From Lactifluus volemus (Eukaryota; Basidiomycota; Agaricomycetes; Russulales; Russulaceae), in NCBI GenBank assembly GCA_022376515.1, contig WTXI01000282.1, positions 1-46,735 on the forward strand: a stretch of 46,735 nt of DNA, given 5' to 3'. Position numbers and translations under genes: made by a program. Each line of letters opens with the position of its first letter. Within the stretch, counting starts at the first letter, position 1. This document shows positions 30,001-41,011 of this stretch, piece after piece. The notes beneath the pieces were generated by a model. The model had not been told where the DNA came from. It did no database searches and worked only from the letters and a program-made list of their open reading frames with translations.

Positions 30001-30525
30001 GCAAAGGTTGACATTCGAGACTCCTATGGAGAAACACCACTTCATGCGATATCGATGCACGGCGACCCTGAAATTATGCAGTGGCTACTCAGACATGGTG
30101 CGGATACGGATATCCAGGCCACAAATGGTTTCACTCCACTACATGTTGCTGCTGTATGGGGGAGGTTCGAGGCAGCTCAATTACTAGCGAAACATAATGC
30201 AGACGTCAAGATCAAGAATCTCGACGGCGAAACCCAATTACACGTAGCATCAAGAGATGGTCATCCCGATGTGGTTCGGTTATTGCTTGTCTACGGTGCA
30301 GATATGAACGCGCGGAGTAACGATGGTTCGACCCCGCTACATCAGGCTTCTCAAAGACGGTGGACCGGAGGAGCCCTGGAGGGAAAATTCGCGGTCGCGT
30401 GCCTATTACTGGAGCATGGGGCGGATATACGGGCGGTAGATAATAGTGGCAGGACGGCATTCCATGTTGCAGATCAAGATCATGAGGAGATGATTAAACT
30501 GCTCTCAGAGCACGTTTCTAAATGA
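27059..30525 (+). CDS. NLR gene C: Goodbye-NACHT-ankyrin STAND protein, intact
   Basis: Eight exons give 1029 aa: 27059-27364, 27420-27470, 27523-27718, 27766-27918, 27975-28244, 28305-28329, 28382-28996 and 29052-30525. Exons 2-8 have the same lengths as in B, with agreeing phases and GT-AG introns. The Goodbye domain is at about 1-250. The P-loop GKPGSGKS is at about 324-331, preceded by WIN where A and B have WIH. Walker B IIDALDEC is near 427-434, then CVTSRPELDIRN. Ankyrin repeats run from about 803 to the end, including NGFTPLHVAAVWGRFEAAQLL and DGETQLHVASRDGHPDVVRLL. It is the closest paralog of B. The repeats are ordinary diverged ankyrins, not the near-identical arrays seen in some rapidly evolving fungal NLRs. 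A role in recognition or programmed cell death is inferred from the family only. Confidence 0.88.
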
Positions 30526-31063
30526 GGTATGTGCGACACCACAGCCCATCCCTACAACTGTCACTGACAACGCTCAGGCTTCACCCCATCCCCACCTCAC
30601 ATCATGTACAGTGCCATCCCAACCCTGTTATGATAAGGCCGACTCACGTAGCACACGTCGACGAGTACGTCTTTGTACTGTGCTACTAGTAGTTGTAAAC
30701 AATCTGCGCCATGTGAACGCATATTCAAAAAAGTGTATGCAACGGTGTATCGTTGCCAGTGCGCTCCAAGTTCGTCTGATAGGAATCCGATGTCGCTCCC
30801 CATCGCATTTTGTATTGCTACTAAACTTTACATGTTTGGCATATCCCACCCATGGCCATGCTGACTTTGTGGTCATCCAAGGTCAGATCGGATGACTTGG
30901 ATGATTATAGACCACTGGCAGTACGTTCCCACCACCAAAGTCACAAATTCTATTAGTGCATTACCCTATTATTGTACGTACATCTATGAGAAACGACCTG
31001 ATGTTTGAGTAACTATCAGGCCAACACAGTTGCGGCTGGTGCAACGTTTCCGGGTAAGGGCTG
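30526..31063. repeat. 3' flank of NLR C, duplicated downstream of NLR B
   Basis: This aligns with 15350-15780 over most of its length. No gene is present. The stretch ends at the stop of the convergent Nudix gene. Confidence 0.75.
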
Positions 31064-32203
31064 TCAGTGTGGCTGTGAGCAAGCCGAGATAGCCTGTTGG
31101 ATTTCCTCGAAGGATTTCAATTGGCCTGGTCCCCACCTCTCAAATGCAGCATCGCGAGCGTACGCAATATTCGCAATCTCCATCTAATTTTCCACCGTCA
31201 GCCAACCGAACAAAGCAGGGCAGTGAGAAAAAGCCTACGAGGATGTCTGCCGTCAATCCTTTCACTGGCGAGGCTGTGCTCCTGAAGCGGTGCAGGCGGT
31301 AAATACACCCTAGCCAGAAAGCGTCGGTGAAGTTCTGAGTAATGGTGATAACCATAGGAGTGAGAAAAGGAACAACTGAAGGACGCAACAACGAGGGGAC
31401 GCACGTGGAGTTCCTCCTCGTAAGGCCAATGCTCGCTATCCAGCGGTACGAGTGCCTCCTTGCGGACCAACTCAGGATCGAGTAGTGCCTGGAGCGGATG
31501 GTCAAATATATGTGAGACCTCACCCGGAGCCGCGCGCAGCTCCTCCAGAACGGAGAGGTCATCGAGAAAGGTTACCACGGGAGTGACCACTACCATGTAC
31601 CGCGAGACGAATGGGTCGAGAGTGCAGAGGGTGTGGACGTGCGGAGAGTAAAGTGGGAGAGCGATTTCTTCATTTGCTTCCCTAAACTACTAGCCAAAAA
31701 TCGCAAAAATCGCGCCCATGCGTCAATTGACTCCATTGGGAAGGACCAAGCGTAGGAAGGAAAAGAAAAGGGCTCACCGCAGTTTCGACCACCCCAGCGT
31801 CCGTTTTGTCCATTTTCCCTCCGGGAAGTGCGGTCTGTCCCGGATGGGAACGCAGTTCCTTCGAGCGGGTGGTCAAGAGCACGCGTAGCTCACCGCCGGC
31901 TCCTTCATACAACAGAACCAGCACCGCGGCGATCTTCGAAATCGGTAGATCCGCATATCTAAAATGGGAGAGGGGGGGGGAAGCGCAAATCAGGTTCAAA
32001 AGTTTGAAAAAGGAAGTTGGAGCCTATGGGGCCCCACGAGAGTGAACGGCGCCGCCGGCCCGGAGTTGTACGAAAATGAATGAGGATACGTACGCGTTGG
32101 AGGATTCGGGTGAATGAGCGAGCAATCGCTGTATGGCCACTCGTGAACTGGTTGAGAGTGAGGCGAGGGCAGAGTCGGAGATGCCGAATACGTGGCCAGT
32201 CAT
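31064..32203 (-). CDS. PCD1: Nudix hydrolase, CoA diphosphatase (PCD1/NUDT7) type, intact copy
   Basis: The family hydrolyses coenzyme A and its derivatives, often in peroxisomes. Five exons on the minus strand give 257 aa: 32203-32094, 31958-31778, 31686-31405, 31334-31207 and 31136-31064. The UPF0035-type block LLTTRSKELRSHPGQTALPG runs into the Nudix box GGKMDKTDAGVVETAFREA with NEEIAL after it; the box is interrupted by an intron after ETA. Downstream blocks TLDPFVSRYMVVVTPVVTFL, HWPYEEELH and FRSTASPVKGLTADI are characteristic of fungal members. The start at 32203 gives MTGHVFGISDSALASLS, the usual N-terminus length. The last intron is less certain: reading through instead ends the protein at 31140 with 255 aa. 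No peroxisomal signal is seen at the C-terminus. It is the only open one of four copies. Confidence 0.82.
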
Positions 32204-32506
32204 ATCAGTACAAAGGCAAGGATCAGATTGTCTGACCGAAAGCGCCGACAGAGACGGACGAGTCGGTTTCTTGGCTCCGAACCAAATTTCTCTCAAAGTT
32301 CCTTAAGCCACACACCGGGGGAACAGTGGAAAGGAAGTGAAAATAGGGTAACATCGACAAAAAATGATAACAAAAAAAGCCCAATAACAAACGAAAACAA
32401 AAGGTCACAACAATCAATGTACTACATACAGCTTAGACCAATGAACAAGTGATACTAGTAGATCTCGTGTCATATGTTCTAAATCATCGTAAAACACAAC
32501 TCATCA
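32204..32506. other. short intergenic between Nudix and WH2-like genes
   Basis: No gene is seen. It should contain the promoter of the Nudix gene and the 3' UTR of the WH2-like gene. An A-rich block lies near 32355-32405. Confidence 0.45.
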
Positions 32507-35204
32507 TCATCTCCGCACACCACTACCAGTACGTCCTCTGGTTCTTCTTGGCGCCGTCGGTGGCGGTGGAGGTTCGATTATTTGCACTTCATCGTCATCG
32601 TCATCGCCCCCTTCTACGCGTTCGACAGTTCCAGCGCCCACGTATACGGGGATACCTCCACCACCACCGTGCGCAAGAAACCCTTTACGCCCACGCCCAG
32701 GTCCACTAGCCGGCCCAACCGTGGTGTACACATGCGGCTCAATATCAAAAACCAACAAGTCTTCTTCAGTCACCCCATCAGAGTTGCGTAGCTCCTCGTC
32801 TAGCGTGCGCCGTCGCCCAGTCTTGCTTGGCTCGCCGCCTTGCGCCGATGACCCATTATCCCGTCGTGTATGCCGAGCAGCTCCCGTTCCCGTCGCTGCG
32901 GGTCTTCGCTCTCGTCGCGCGCGCACAACAAGGGGTGAATCGGACACTGCGATCGCCAGTGGGTCGTCCTCGTCGTCAGATTCGTCAAGTATTCTGCGTC
33001 GCGCTGCGGATCGTGTTGGAGGGCGTGCCTTGAGTGGTGTAGGTGCAGGAAGTGGCGATCGCGGGGGACGCTTGTCAAACACACTATTTGCGAGTCTTTC
33101 ATGGGGCTGAGCTCGTCGAGGGGGTGTAGGCGGGCGAGGGACAGCCGCTCCCTTTTTGGGGGATGAGACAGGCGAGAGAACCTGTTCCTCCGGCGATTCA
33201 GCGGCGACTACGGGTACTTGAGGAGGAGTGGGAGGCAACGGTTCATCAGGCACTTGCTCGGGATCTCCATCAGAAGTGAGCGACGGCGTCACGTCCGTCC
33301 CATCCACAGAGCTCGAAGGCCACGCTCGTACGGGTATGAATGAGCGCGGAGGCTTCGAAGGTCCTGCCTCTGGTTGGCTCTGGCTTTGAGACTGAGACTG
33401 AGAAGAGAAGCTCGTGTTTGTAGATTGGAAGGAAGAGTCTGCCGAGCGAGAAATTGGACCCATCAATCGACGCTTGATCGACTGCACGCCTTCCATCGCC
33501 TGCGTATCGACCTCCCTCTTTCGCTTCTCGCCGATTGCAACCGGGCCATCGACTGGGCGTGGGCGTGGTGGCCGCTGAATGCCTGCAGCGACAAACGAGT
33601 TGTCGGCGGAACTCGCATGGACAGTGGGTCGCCCCATATCTGCCGGTGCATTATACACCTTCTTTAGTCGTACGGACTTCATCTCCTTCAGGAACGCGGC
33701 CATCTTGTCTGCAGGTACGCCGATGGTAGGTTGTCCGACGCGCTTTGACCTTGATGGACCGTTAATTGGAGCCTCGACAGGTGTCCCAGCGTGTCGTAAG
33801 TGTGCACGAACGTCGGAAAAGGACAGTTCCGTTGATGCAGGAGTTGTTGGTATTCGGGGAAGAACAAGGGATCTATCGGGTGGTGGTGGTGGCGGCGGTG
33901 GAGGTGGCGGTGGGGGCATGGAGTGGGAATATGAGTAGTCTGCCAGGGTCGTTGCTGGTCTCCTCGCCAGCTTTCGGGAACAAAAAAAAGAAAAGATTGT
34001 CAATACGAAAAAAATACGAGATGGAAACACTGGGATTCGCGATGCGCACCTCCTCTCTGAGCCGTCTCACTTCCTCTTCCAACCTCTTAATCTTGTCTTC
34101 ATACCCTGCCTTCTCCTCCCTAATCAAGGTCGTTTCCGCCTCTGTGTCCCACCATTCTTCGCGCGCTCTACGTTCCTCCCGCACAGCGGACAACTGCTTC
34201 TCCATCCCGCGCACGCGAATCTCGCCGGACGTGTCTGCGCTTACGGATTCAAATCGCACATCGTCGCCCGCATCGACTCTATTTCTTCCAGCGAATGCAG
34301 TCGACCTCGTCGGAGGCGACGATACCGCATCCGTTACAGAATCCGTCGCGCGCTGCTTGCCCTTCTCCGTCCGTAACAGTCCCGACACCGTCACGGTATC
34401 GCCACCACCTGCGACCCGCTCGCCGCGCCTCCCAGACAGTTCACCAACTGATTCCGCACGTGATCGTCGGGGAATAGGTGTAGGCGGCGGCGGCGGGCGT
34501 TCCGGAGAGCTCGATGGGCCAGCCACAGGCACCTCATAGTCAAAGTAGGTCGGCTTGGTTGGAAAGTGTACATGGCGCGCCACAGGTTGGGACGAGTTGG
34601 GGTCGATTGACGGACTGCGAGGGAAGAGGGCACCGGGCATTGTGATCGACGGCTGACGGCGCAGAGCGTTAGCGAGGGGATGGGGTTGTGGCGGGGGTTC
34701 TTCACGCTCTTCCTCGGCTTCGGTTTCGTCTTCCCCCTCTTGATTTTCTTCTTCGCCTGCATCATCGTCGCTGTGTTCATGAAACGAAGCGCGTTCGTCG
34801 AGCGGTGGTGTATGTGAGCGTGTCAAGGGAGGTGTTCCACGGCGGCGAGGGCGGGACACCGATCGCGTTCGTAAAGATGGCTTTTGATGACGCGGGGAAA
34901 GAGAACGTCGCGGGTTCTTGGACGTTCTGAGCTGGGTAGGGAGGGTTGGAGAGGTTGCCTTTCCGTGAGTTGGTCGAACGCGGCTATCCGATCTACGAAA
35001 CGCGTGCTGCTGTTCTTGCCATTCTTGTTCCTCAACTCTGTCTTGTTCCAAGTCGTCTCTGTTCAAGCGCACTTTCCTCGAATGCTTTCCTCGTTTCGGC
35101 TTTGGGTGGCGGCGTGAGTGGGTCGAGGTTACAGCTTTCTGCACGTGGGTCAACGAGACATGGGTGAGTTCTTGATATCCAGTGCTAGTGCCAAATATTC
35201 GCAC
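32507..35204 (-). CDS. proline-rich protein with coiled coil and WH2-like motif, intact copy
   Basis: Two exons, 35204-34050 and 33970-32507, give 872 aa. The N-terminal 300 residues are basic and disordered with SRSVSRPRRRG-like and acidic EEE segments. A charged coiled coil follows at about 340-390 (KRLEEEVRRLREELARR), continuous across the splice. A run of 13 prolines sits at about 404-416. A WH2-like actin-binding motif AAFLKEMKSVRLKKV is at about 476-490, matching the L..I....LKKV pattern of WASP/verprolin proteins. The C-terminal 380 residues are disordered, with an SQ repeat (SSQSQSQSQSQP), an acidic DDDDDE stretch and a final PPPPP/RTRGR tail. It is inferred to act on actin, possibly as a verprolin-like nucleation-promoting factor. 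No named ortholog is recognised. The exact start is uncertain. Four decayed copies lie upstream in the array. Confidence 0.75.
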
Positions 35205-35516
35205 ACACCTCAGCTGTAGTACCGCCCGTTGCTGTAGTTACAAAGTCTTGAACTTCCCGAGATAAAAAGCCAAAAACGCTTGAGAATAGGCCAGTTTGGC
35301 CGTTGTTGGACATGATGAACGTTGAACCGAAACCAGAGCTTACATAATATTACCCACGAAAGGGAAGATTTGTGTCAATCAACAGAAGGGCGGAGGTGAA
35401 TATATAAGTGGTGTCGTATCAGTGTCGTATCGTGCAACGAGATAGTAAAACTGGAATATAACGTGTAGCCATAGTGATACAACTGAATAATTAGCCCCAA
35501 CTCCCTCGTATTAACG
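35205..35516. other. intergenic between two minus-strand genes
   Basis: No coding sequence is seen. It holds the 3' UTR of the MARVEL-like gene and the promoter of the WH2-like gene. Confidence 0.45.
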
Positions 35517-36968
35517 TCATCGATAGCTTGGTGGTGCTGTCGGTGGAGACGTGATTGACGCGCGCACTGCCGCATACGGGTCTGCATATTGCATCGTCCG
35601 ACTTATGCCTGCCACGCCACTGTCGCCCGAGTGATCACCGAACCCACTGGGCGTGGGGTCAGAAAATGCACCATACGCGTCGAGACTCGGGCGCGGTTGT
35701 GGCGCAGATGGGATGTTGTATCTCCCAGGAGAACTGAAGGCTGCCGAATCGCCCCTTGCCGCCGATGATGCGCCAGAGTAGCGGTATGTGTCAGCGAACG
35801 GTGAGTTAGAATCATCACCGTGGTCTTGATGAAGGGATGGGACCTCATATGCAGACTCTTCGTAACCCTCTTCAGCATCGGGTGGATGCTCGAAAGGAGG
35901 GTCACGCGGGCGAGAAGCCTTGTTCTTCCGCCACTCAAGAAATGCGAGCGTAAACGATCCGACCCAGGAGACTAGTCAAAATCCTTGAGTAAAGAAAGCT
36001 CAATTGACGGTGGGAAACTCACCAAGAGCGAGCCAGAAAAAGACAACACCAGCCTTCTTGGTGGAACACCAGCCTCCCAGTCCATTAGTAAAGCTGTCAC
36101 CAAGCTCCTTGGCATGTGGATCGTCCTTTGCGTTCTTGCAGCCAGGCTCCGTCCAGGCCGAGATTGTGGTGATGAACCTTTTGTTGCATACTTCAGCACA
36201 GGTTCAGAGCACATGGCAAGACATACGCAATAAGGAAGGTGAGGGCTGTGCCCGCACCGACTAGTACAAACATTGCACGATCCTCCTTCAATGCTCGAGC
36301 GACACGTGTGAACTTGTCATATTTTTCACTGATTAATGGGACAAGGAGCAAAACGAGGGCCAGGAACATCCCCGCAATGGATACAAACAGCGCAAAGCCT
36401 GTGAGCCCCGCTGTTTATTCGAGTCGCGTAGTCAGCGACGCGTTCTTTCACGAACAAAAGGGTTATACGTACAGGGTCCTATGTTCCAGTGTGCCTGAAA
36501 TGCTGCCACACTCGCAAAACAGCACATAGCAAGGAAACTAAAGAAGGCCTGAGAGCAATGACATATGATTGCCGGTTTCGAAACAATCATCTGCAGGACA
36601 CGGACAACTGTTAGCTCCAGAAAATTGGTAGCAAAAGATATGAACCCAAAGCCATAGGACCCATAAAATAGGAATAAATAGAATAAAAACCAGTGTACCC
36701 TCTGTGTTAAGATTCATGGACGGGGTTCGAGAGAACAAGCATAGTTACGTAATGTTGTTCGAAAGCGAACCAAAATGGAGAGCAACGCGCTTTGCAAAGT
36801 CGCAACGCGAAGCGAAACCCTTAAAAGGGAAAAGAGTACTCACATTGTCGTCCTCAAAGCCCAAGTACCACGCATATTACCGATGCCTCTGGAAGCAGAC
36901 GTCGAGAGCGGCGCGCCGGATGGTTCAGGTGTTAGTTTGTCTTTTATCTTGTCAAACAACGACGACAT
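35517..36968 (-). CDS. multi-spanning membrane protein, MARVEL-like
   Basis: Six exons give 375 aa: 36968-36844, 36699-36609, 36590-36473, 36410-36227, 36177-36023 and 35971-35517. Phases agree at every junction. The cytosolic N-terminus MSSLFDKIKDKLTPEPSG is followed by hydrophobic segments near 44-70, 80-100, 116-138 (LTGFALFVSIAGMFLALVLL), 155-178 (FVLVGAGTALTFLIAFITT) and 210-232 (AGVVFFWLALVSWVGSFTLA). Between the last two lies an extracytosolic loop with conserved cysteines (EPGCKNAKDDPHAKELG, GGWCSTKKAG). The long C-terminal tail is Ser/Pro-rich. Topology fits four-helix MARVEL-type plasma-membrane proteins of fungi, although five hydrophobic stretches can be counted. Function is unknown. 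The 18-nt gap between exons 2 and 3 is too short for a normal intron, so that boundary may be wrong. Confidence 0.7.
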
Positions 36969-37449
36969 GGTTGGTGGATGAAGGAGTTAGAAAGGTGTCT
37001 TGGAGGGTTCAGAAGGAGAGAAAGAAAAGGTTGTAGTAGTGGAAAGGGTAAGGGTGCTGCGTAATACGGTGTTTCACGCCGAACTTTATTGCTAGGATTG
37101 GAAGCTGTGCTGTATGGAGAAGGTCTTGGAAGCTCAGGAACTGATGCTGTGCTTGAACGTGATGGAAATAGAACTGCACTGCGCGCAGTCACGGAGTTCA
37201 GAGAGAAGGGAGTTTCAGTGGGTAGGAGAAATGCAGTAGAGAGGAGTCTCAGTCAACAGTAACTTATGTAAGCGTTCGTGGGCACGTAAGTCGAATTACG
37301 GTCGTCCAGCGGCCACCTCTGGACATCTCAGGCATTTAGCCTCTTCGTTCTGCCCCTGATTAACACAAGACTCTACACCATCTTAGCCTACTCGCTTCTT
37401 TGAGGTGGTTAATACTTTGGTGGTAATAAACAACAACACTCGAAAAGAA
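36969..37449. promoter_or_regulatory. divergent intergenic region between MARVEL-like and pICln genes
   Basis: This 480-bp noncoding stretch lies between two divergently transcribed genes, so it should contain both promoters. No clear TATA box is seen. Confidence 0.5.
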
Positions 37450-38420
37450 ATGCCGGCAGTCACTTTTATAGACGCGATCCCTCATCATGTCTCCGTTGAG
37501 GAACACAGATTACTTACAGGAGCCACGCCGGCATCTTTCAGCGATATCCCACCTGTCCTCATGCAAAAAGTCGACAATATCCGTGTCGCGTTCGATCCTC
37601 CACTCGATGGCTTCTCTCCGGCGGATGGTTCAATAGGCACCCTCTACATCATCGAGAGGTTCTCCTTCTTTTCTTCATTGTCTTGTGATTGGATCAACGC
37701 GACTAACTGTGATCACGCCTGTGGCCCCTAGTGTGCTCGCGTTCCAATCTTCTACAGGACGCGCTTTTAAGATTGAGTACCCATCTATAACGTTGCATGC
37801 GATATCGCGCGGCGACTCTGGCCCCTTTATCTATTGCCAACTGGACGAGCCCCAGTGACAGATGCGCCTCCACCGGATGGCGAAGACACATTGGAGATGC
37901 GCGAACTCAGTCTGACCCCTCAGGACTCTGCTCACGTGCGTTACAACCATCTCTCTCCCCGCATCTCGTTCCCTTACCTGGCCCGGCGTCACAGTGGAAC
38001 CTATTTTCGAAGCACTCTCCACCTGCGCTTCTCTTCATCCCGATCCACAGCAATCCGATGACGACGGCAGTGACAACGACGACGATGACGCATTTATCGA
38101 CCCAGACACCGCAGGATTTGACGTTTTTACTGGTGAAGGAGATGAAGAGCTTAGCGAGGTCGGCAGGGTGCGCAGTGATCCCACCAACGATAACCGCTAT
38201 CAACCCTACTAGACATTTTCTTTTTTTTCCCCTCCCTTTCTCCCTTCCCCCCCTCCTTTTTTCGGGTCTATTCCGTCTCTTTATACAGGCCGCGCTCGCA
38301 CATCTCGAGTCAATCATCCACGACCCTTACGCACATCAGCACGACGACCACGACGCAGATCCGAAGGTCAACGGCACGCTGGAGGAGGGCCAATTTTCAG
38401 ACGGGGAGGAACAGAGCTGA
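37450..38420 (+). CDS. ICln: pICln / methylosome subunit (Saf5-type), with a one-base frame break
   Basis: pICln delivers Sm proteins to the PRMT5 methylosome for snRNP assembly. Four exons: 37450-37658, 37732-37939, 37995-38167 and 38289-38420, about 240 aa if the frame is continuous. The PH-like domain is clear: MPAVTFIDAIPHHVSVEEHR, GTLYIIES, GRGFKIEYPSITLHAISR and YCQLDEP. Then come EMRELSLTPQDSA, LEPIFEALSTCASLHPDPQQ, an acidic stretch, DVFTGEGDEELSEVGR and AALAHLESIIHDPY. After GACGAG at 37844-37849 the frame meets TGA at 37856 because the following C run (37850-37853) is one base short for the family frame. The rest of exon 2 is in the next frame and well conserved. It is either a sequencing error in the homopolymer or a recent mutation. 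The second intron's donor (GTTAC at 37940) is inferred. Confidence 0.85.
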
Positions 38421-39040
38421 ATCGAGATATAAATTATTCAGTTCGTCTTGTAGTGCGTGGGGCCTTGTATTCAGCAAAAAAACTTTCCTACGCAAGAAAT
38501 AAAAACAGCGAGTCGCGTGCGTTCGGCGTCTATGCGAGTCCCAGCGCATTGTCATTTCAAAAACAAAGAACTTTCAGCGTTCGCCAGTCGAAACCTTTTT
38601 GGGTTGAGGTCCAGACGGTGCAACTAGTAGCAGGTCTGGTGTCGATTTGTCCTTGAATTGAAGTACGATCAGTCGACAGCGTGGAACGCATGGACCAGCA
38701 CGTTGGGATGGCGGAGTGATCATGCATCGATTATGAGCATTATTTGGTAGACGATAACGTACAAGAGGAGTGGACAGAGATGAGGATGAGTGCGATGCAT
38801 CGATAAGCAAGAGTTGTCGCAATCCTTGCAACCCTGACTGGCACCCATGTTTCCAGCGCTTCCGAGTCGTCGCATGCACCCCTTTCCACGGTCTCTTCGT
38901 CCTTCTTGTCGTCTGTCTGCTTCGTTCCATCCACTCTCACCTTCCTCTTTGGTATTCCTACAACGTCCTAGATTAACCACTCGTCGCTTTATCACACGCG
39001 CCCCAACGTCACCTCAGCCACCACGCTACATCAGCAAAAA
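38421..39040. other. gene-poor stretch after pICln
   Basis: No convincing gene is seen. Open frames on both strands lack recognisable motifs. The first part should be the pICln 3' UTR. Confidence 0.4.
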
Positions 39041-39240
39041 AAGGGAAAATAGTTTCCAAGGTTTCCGGAAAATCAGAACCTGGAAACATTGGAAACCAGC
39101 CACCCTATGTGAGTACACTTTCTAGTACTGACAGTTTCCATAGGTTTCTGAGGTTTCTGTTGCAACATCATTCAAGGGGGGGTTTTCAGAAAATTGGACA
39201 TAGGTTTCCAAAGTTTCCAGGTTTCCATTGGTTTCTATGC
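39041..39240. repeat. cluster of GTTTCC / GGAAAC motifs
   Basis: In about 190 bp there are eight close copies of GTTTCC or its reverse complement: GTTTCCAAGGTTTCCGG, TGGAAACATTGGAAACC, AGTTTCCATAGG, and GGTTTCCAAAGTTTCCAGGTTTCC (shown here in parts), plus several GTTTCT variants. Spacing is irregular and both orientations occur. It is not a simple tandem repeat. Subterminal repeats of a DNA transposon or a protein-binding array are possible; neither is shown. Confidence 0.6.
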
Positions 39241-41011
39241 TGTATCTACCTCTCGTTACCCGTTTGATTTTAGGTCGCTTGCCTTTGTTCCCCCAGTGTC
39301 AGTGTAGTGAAGTTTTTTCTCCGCCCATGTTACCCTGCTCTAGACCGCGTGTTACGCCTCGCGCCGCGTCTAGGCCGCACTCTCTTTGCGTTGATCCTTT
39401 ATTTTCGGTTTCGCGTTCTAGCCCTGGACTCGCTCCTCTCATTTTGGAAGAGCTCGCGCCCTTCTTTGCTCATTCGTTTTATATCCGATACCTTTTTCCT
39501 ACTCGTTTTCATGCTCGTGATACTCCCAGTCTTACTAACATGACCGTTTCGACGCGTTGGGCCAACTCGGATTCAAGAAACTTAAGTGTTCGGCCTCGTT
39601 ATCGCCTCAGTTTCGTCTCATTATCTCTCCTGGACTTGCCGTCCCTAGTCTGTTACCGCCACTACTCCACCATACATCATTGTTTCTCTTCGCCGCTGCT
39701 TTCCGCTCTTCCATTCTTAGCGTCCCGAACTCACCCTTGACGGACGCCTCGACTCACACAGGCAATGGTCTTTATATGCTCAAACAACTAATAACACAAC
39801 ATCGATACAAAGACGAATGCTCTGTTTCAATCTGCACCCCTGTGATATTCTCCGAGTCGGTTGTTTAAGTGTATACAGACACCCGTCGTTTTTGCATCAA
39901 TCTGGAGTGAGGTATAACCTTAGATTATCTGATCGAAGCATCAGATGATTCAGAAGTTATAGAGCACCTGCAGTCAATGAGTATCACGATATAATCCAAT
40001 TGCTCATCGTTCAAACCCCAACTCCTTCTCCGTGCCCGTTGGCACCGCCTTGCTGTCGTCGCTGTTACAGAAAGCCCAATCTTGTTGCCCCGATTCGCTG
40101 CTCTCAGCCGCCCTGTCTCTACAGCATCTGAGTCCCGCACCTAGATAGCCCAATACGTTGTGCAGTCGCCCAGGGTATGTGATGACTCGTGAAAACTCAG
40201 ATGTCCTCGTCAGCTCTCCGTGTAACCCGTGTGGACGGATGGAGATGGGGCGCTCTGTGGGCTTATAGGTACGCTGAAGAGAATGTGTCCATTGAGCGCT
40301 GGTAAAACGTAGAAATGTGATGAGGAGCGACAGGTCACCCACACGGCCAGGGGTCGCCAGTAACTGGCGCTCATCTAGCGCTCACCGGTCTGTCACCATG
40401 TCACCAGTGGCTGGCAGCAGCACAGGCATAACTATAAGCTCTCACGGTAATGCGACAGTACAACAAAAGGTTAGTCATGAGACCTTAGATCACCGTTACA
40501 TACAGTTCACACCGTCACCACCGCCATCGCCGTTGATGGATGCTAGCTAACCTCATTGTTCTGGTGGAATTTCGATACTGATGAGCCCCCACTTGAACAA
40601 TTGGCTGTGCCTCACCTGCACACCCTCGTTCGCAGGTGGAACGTCCATTCCAGCAAAACAAAGAACCGAACTTGTGGATCACTCAAACAAATCGTGGCCG
40701 CTGGAGGATTCAAACAAACATGATCACTCTTTGGGAGAAGGTACTAATTTCTGTGCGACTTGGAAGCAGCCTTGGGCTCGTACCAAACCCTTCGGTACAC
40801 CTTATTCCGGGGCAACCAGGTCGATCGTGTGATGATCCTTACTTTGCTAAGTTTAACTCAGGGCCAAGACATTGTTATAAGATCAAATCCCAAATCGTCA
40901 TAAGGTCGCCGTATGTATACCGCTTAGACGACCGTTGCGTGTCCTCGAATTACTATATATACACCTTAATTAGACGCTTCTTTCGACATTCTCTCGGCTG
41001 GCATCGTCAAG
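39241..41011. other. gene-poor stretch, pyrimidine-rich in part
   Basis: Between 39241 and 39740 the plus strand is rich in pyrimidines and gives open frames without recognisable domains; I do not call them genes. From about 40620 to 41011 the sequence is duplicated at 44690-45027 and should be the promoter region of the membrane protein gene that follows. Confidence 0.4.

Noticed and set aside
39228..39868. Overlapping open frames of 170 and 103 aa
   Set aside because: They lie in pyrimidine-rich DNA in several frames at once, which produces long open frames by chance. No domain or splice structure was seen.
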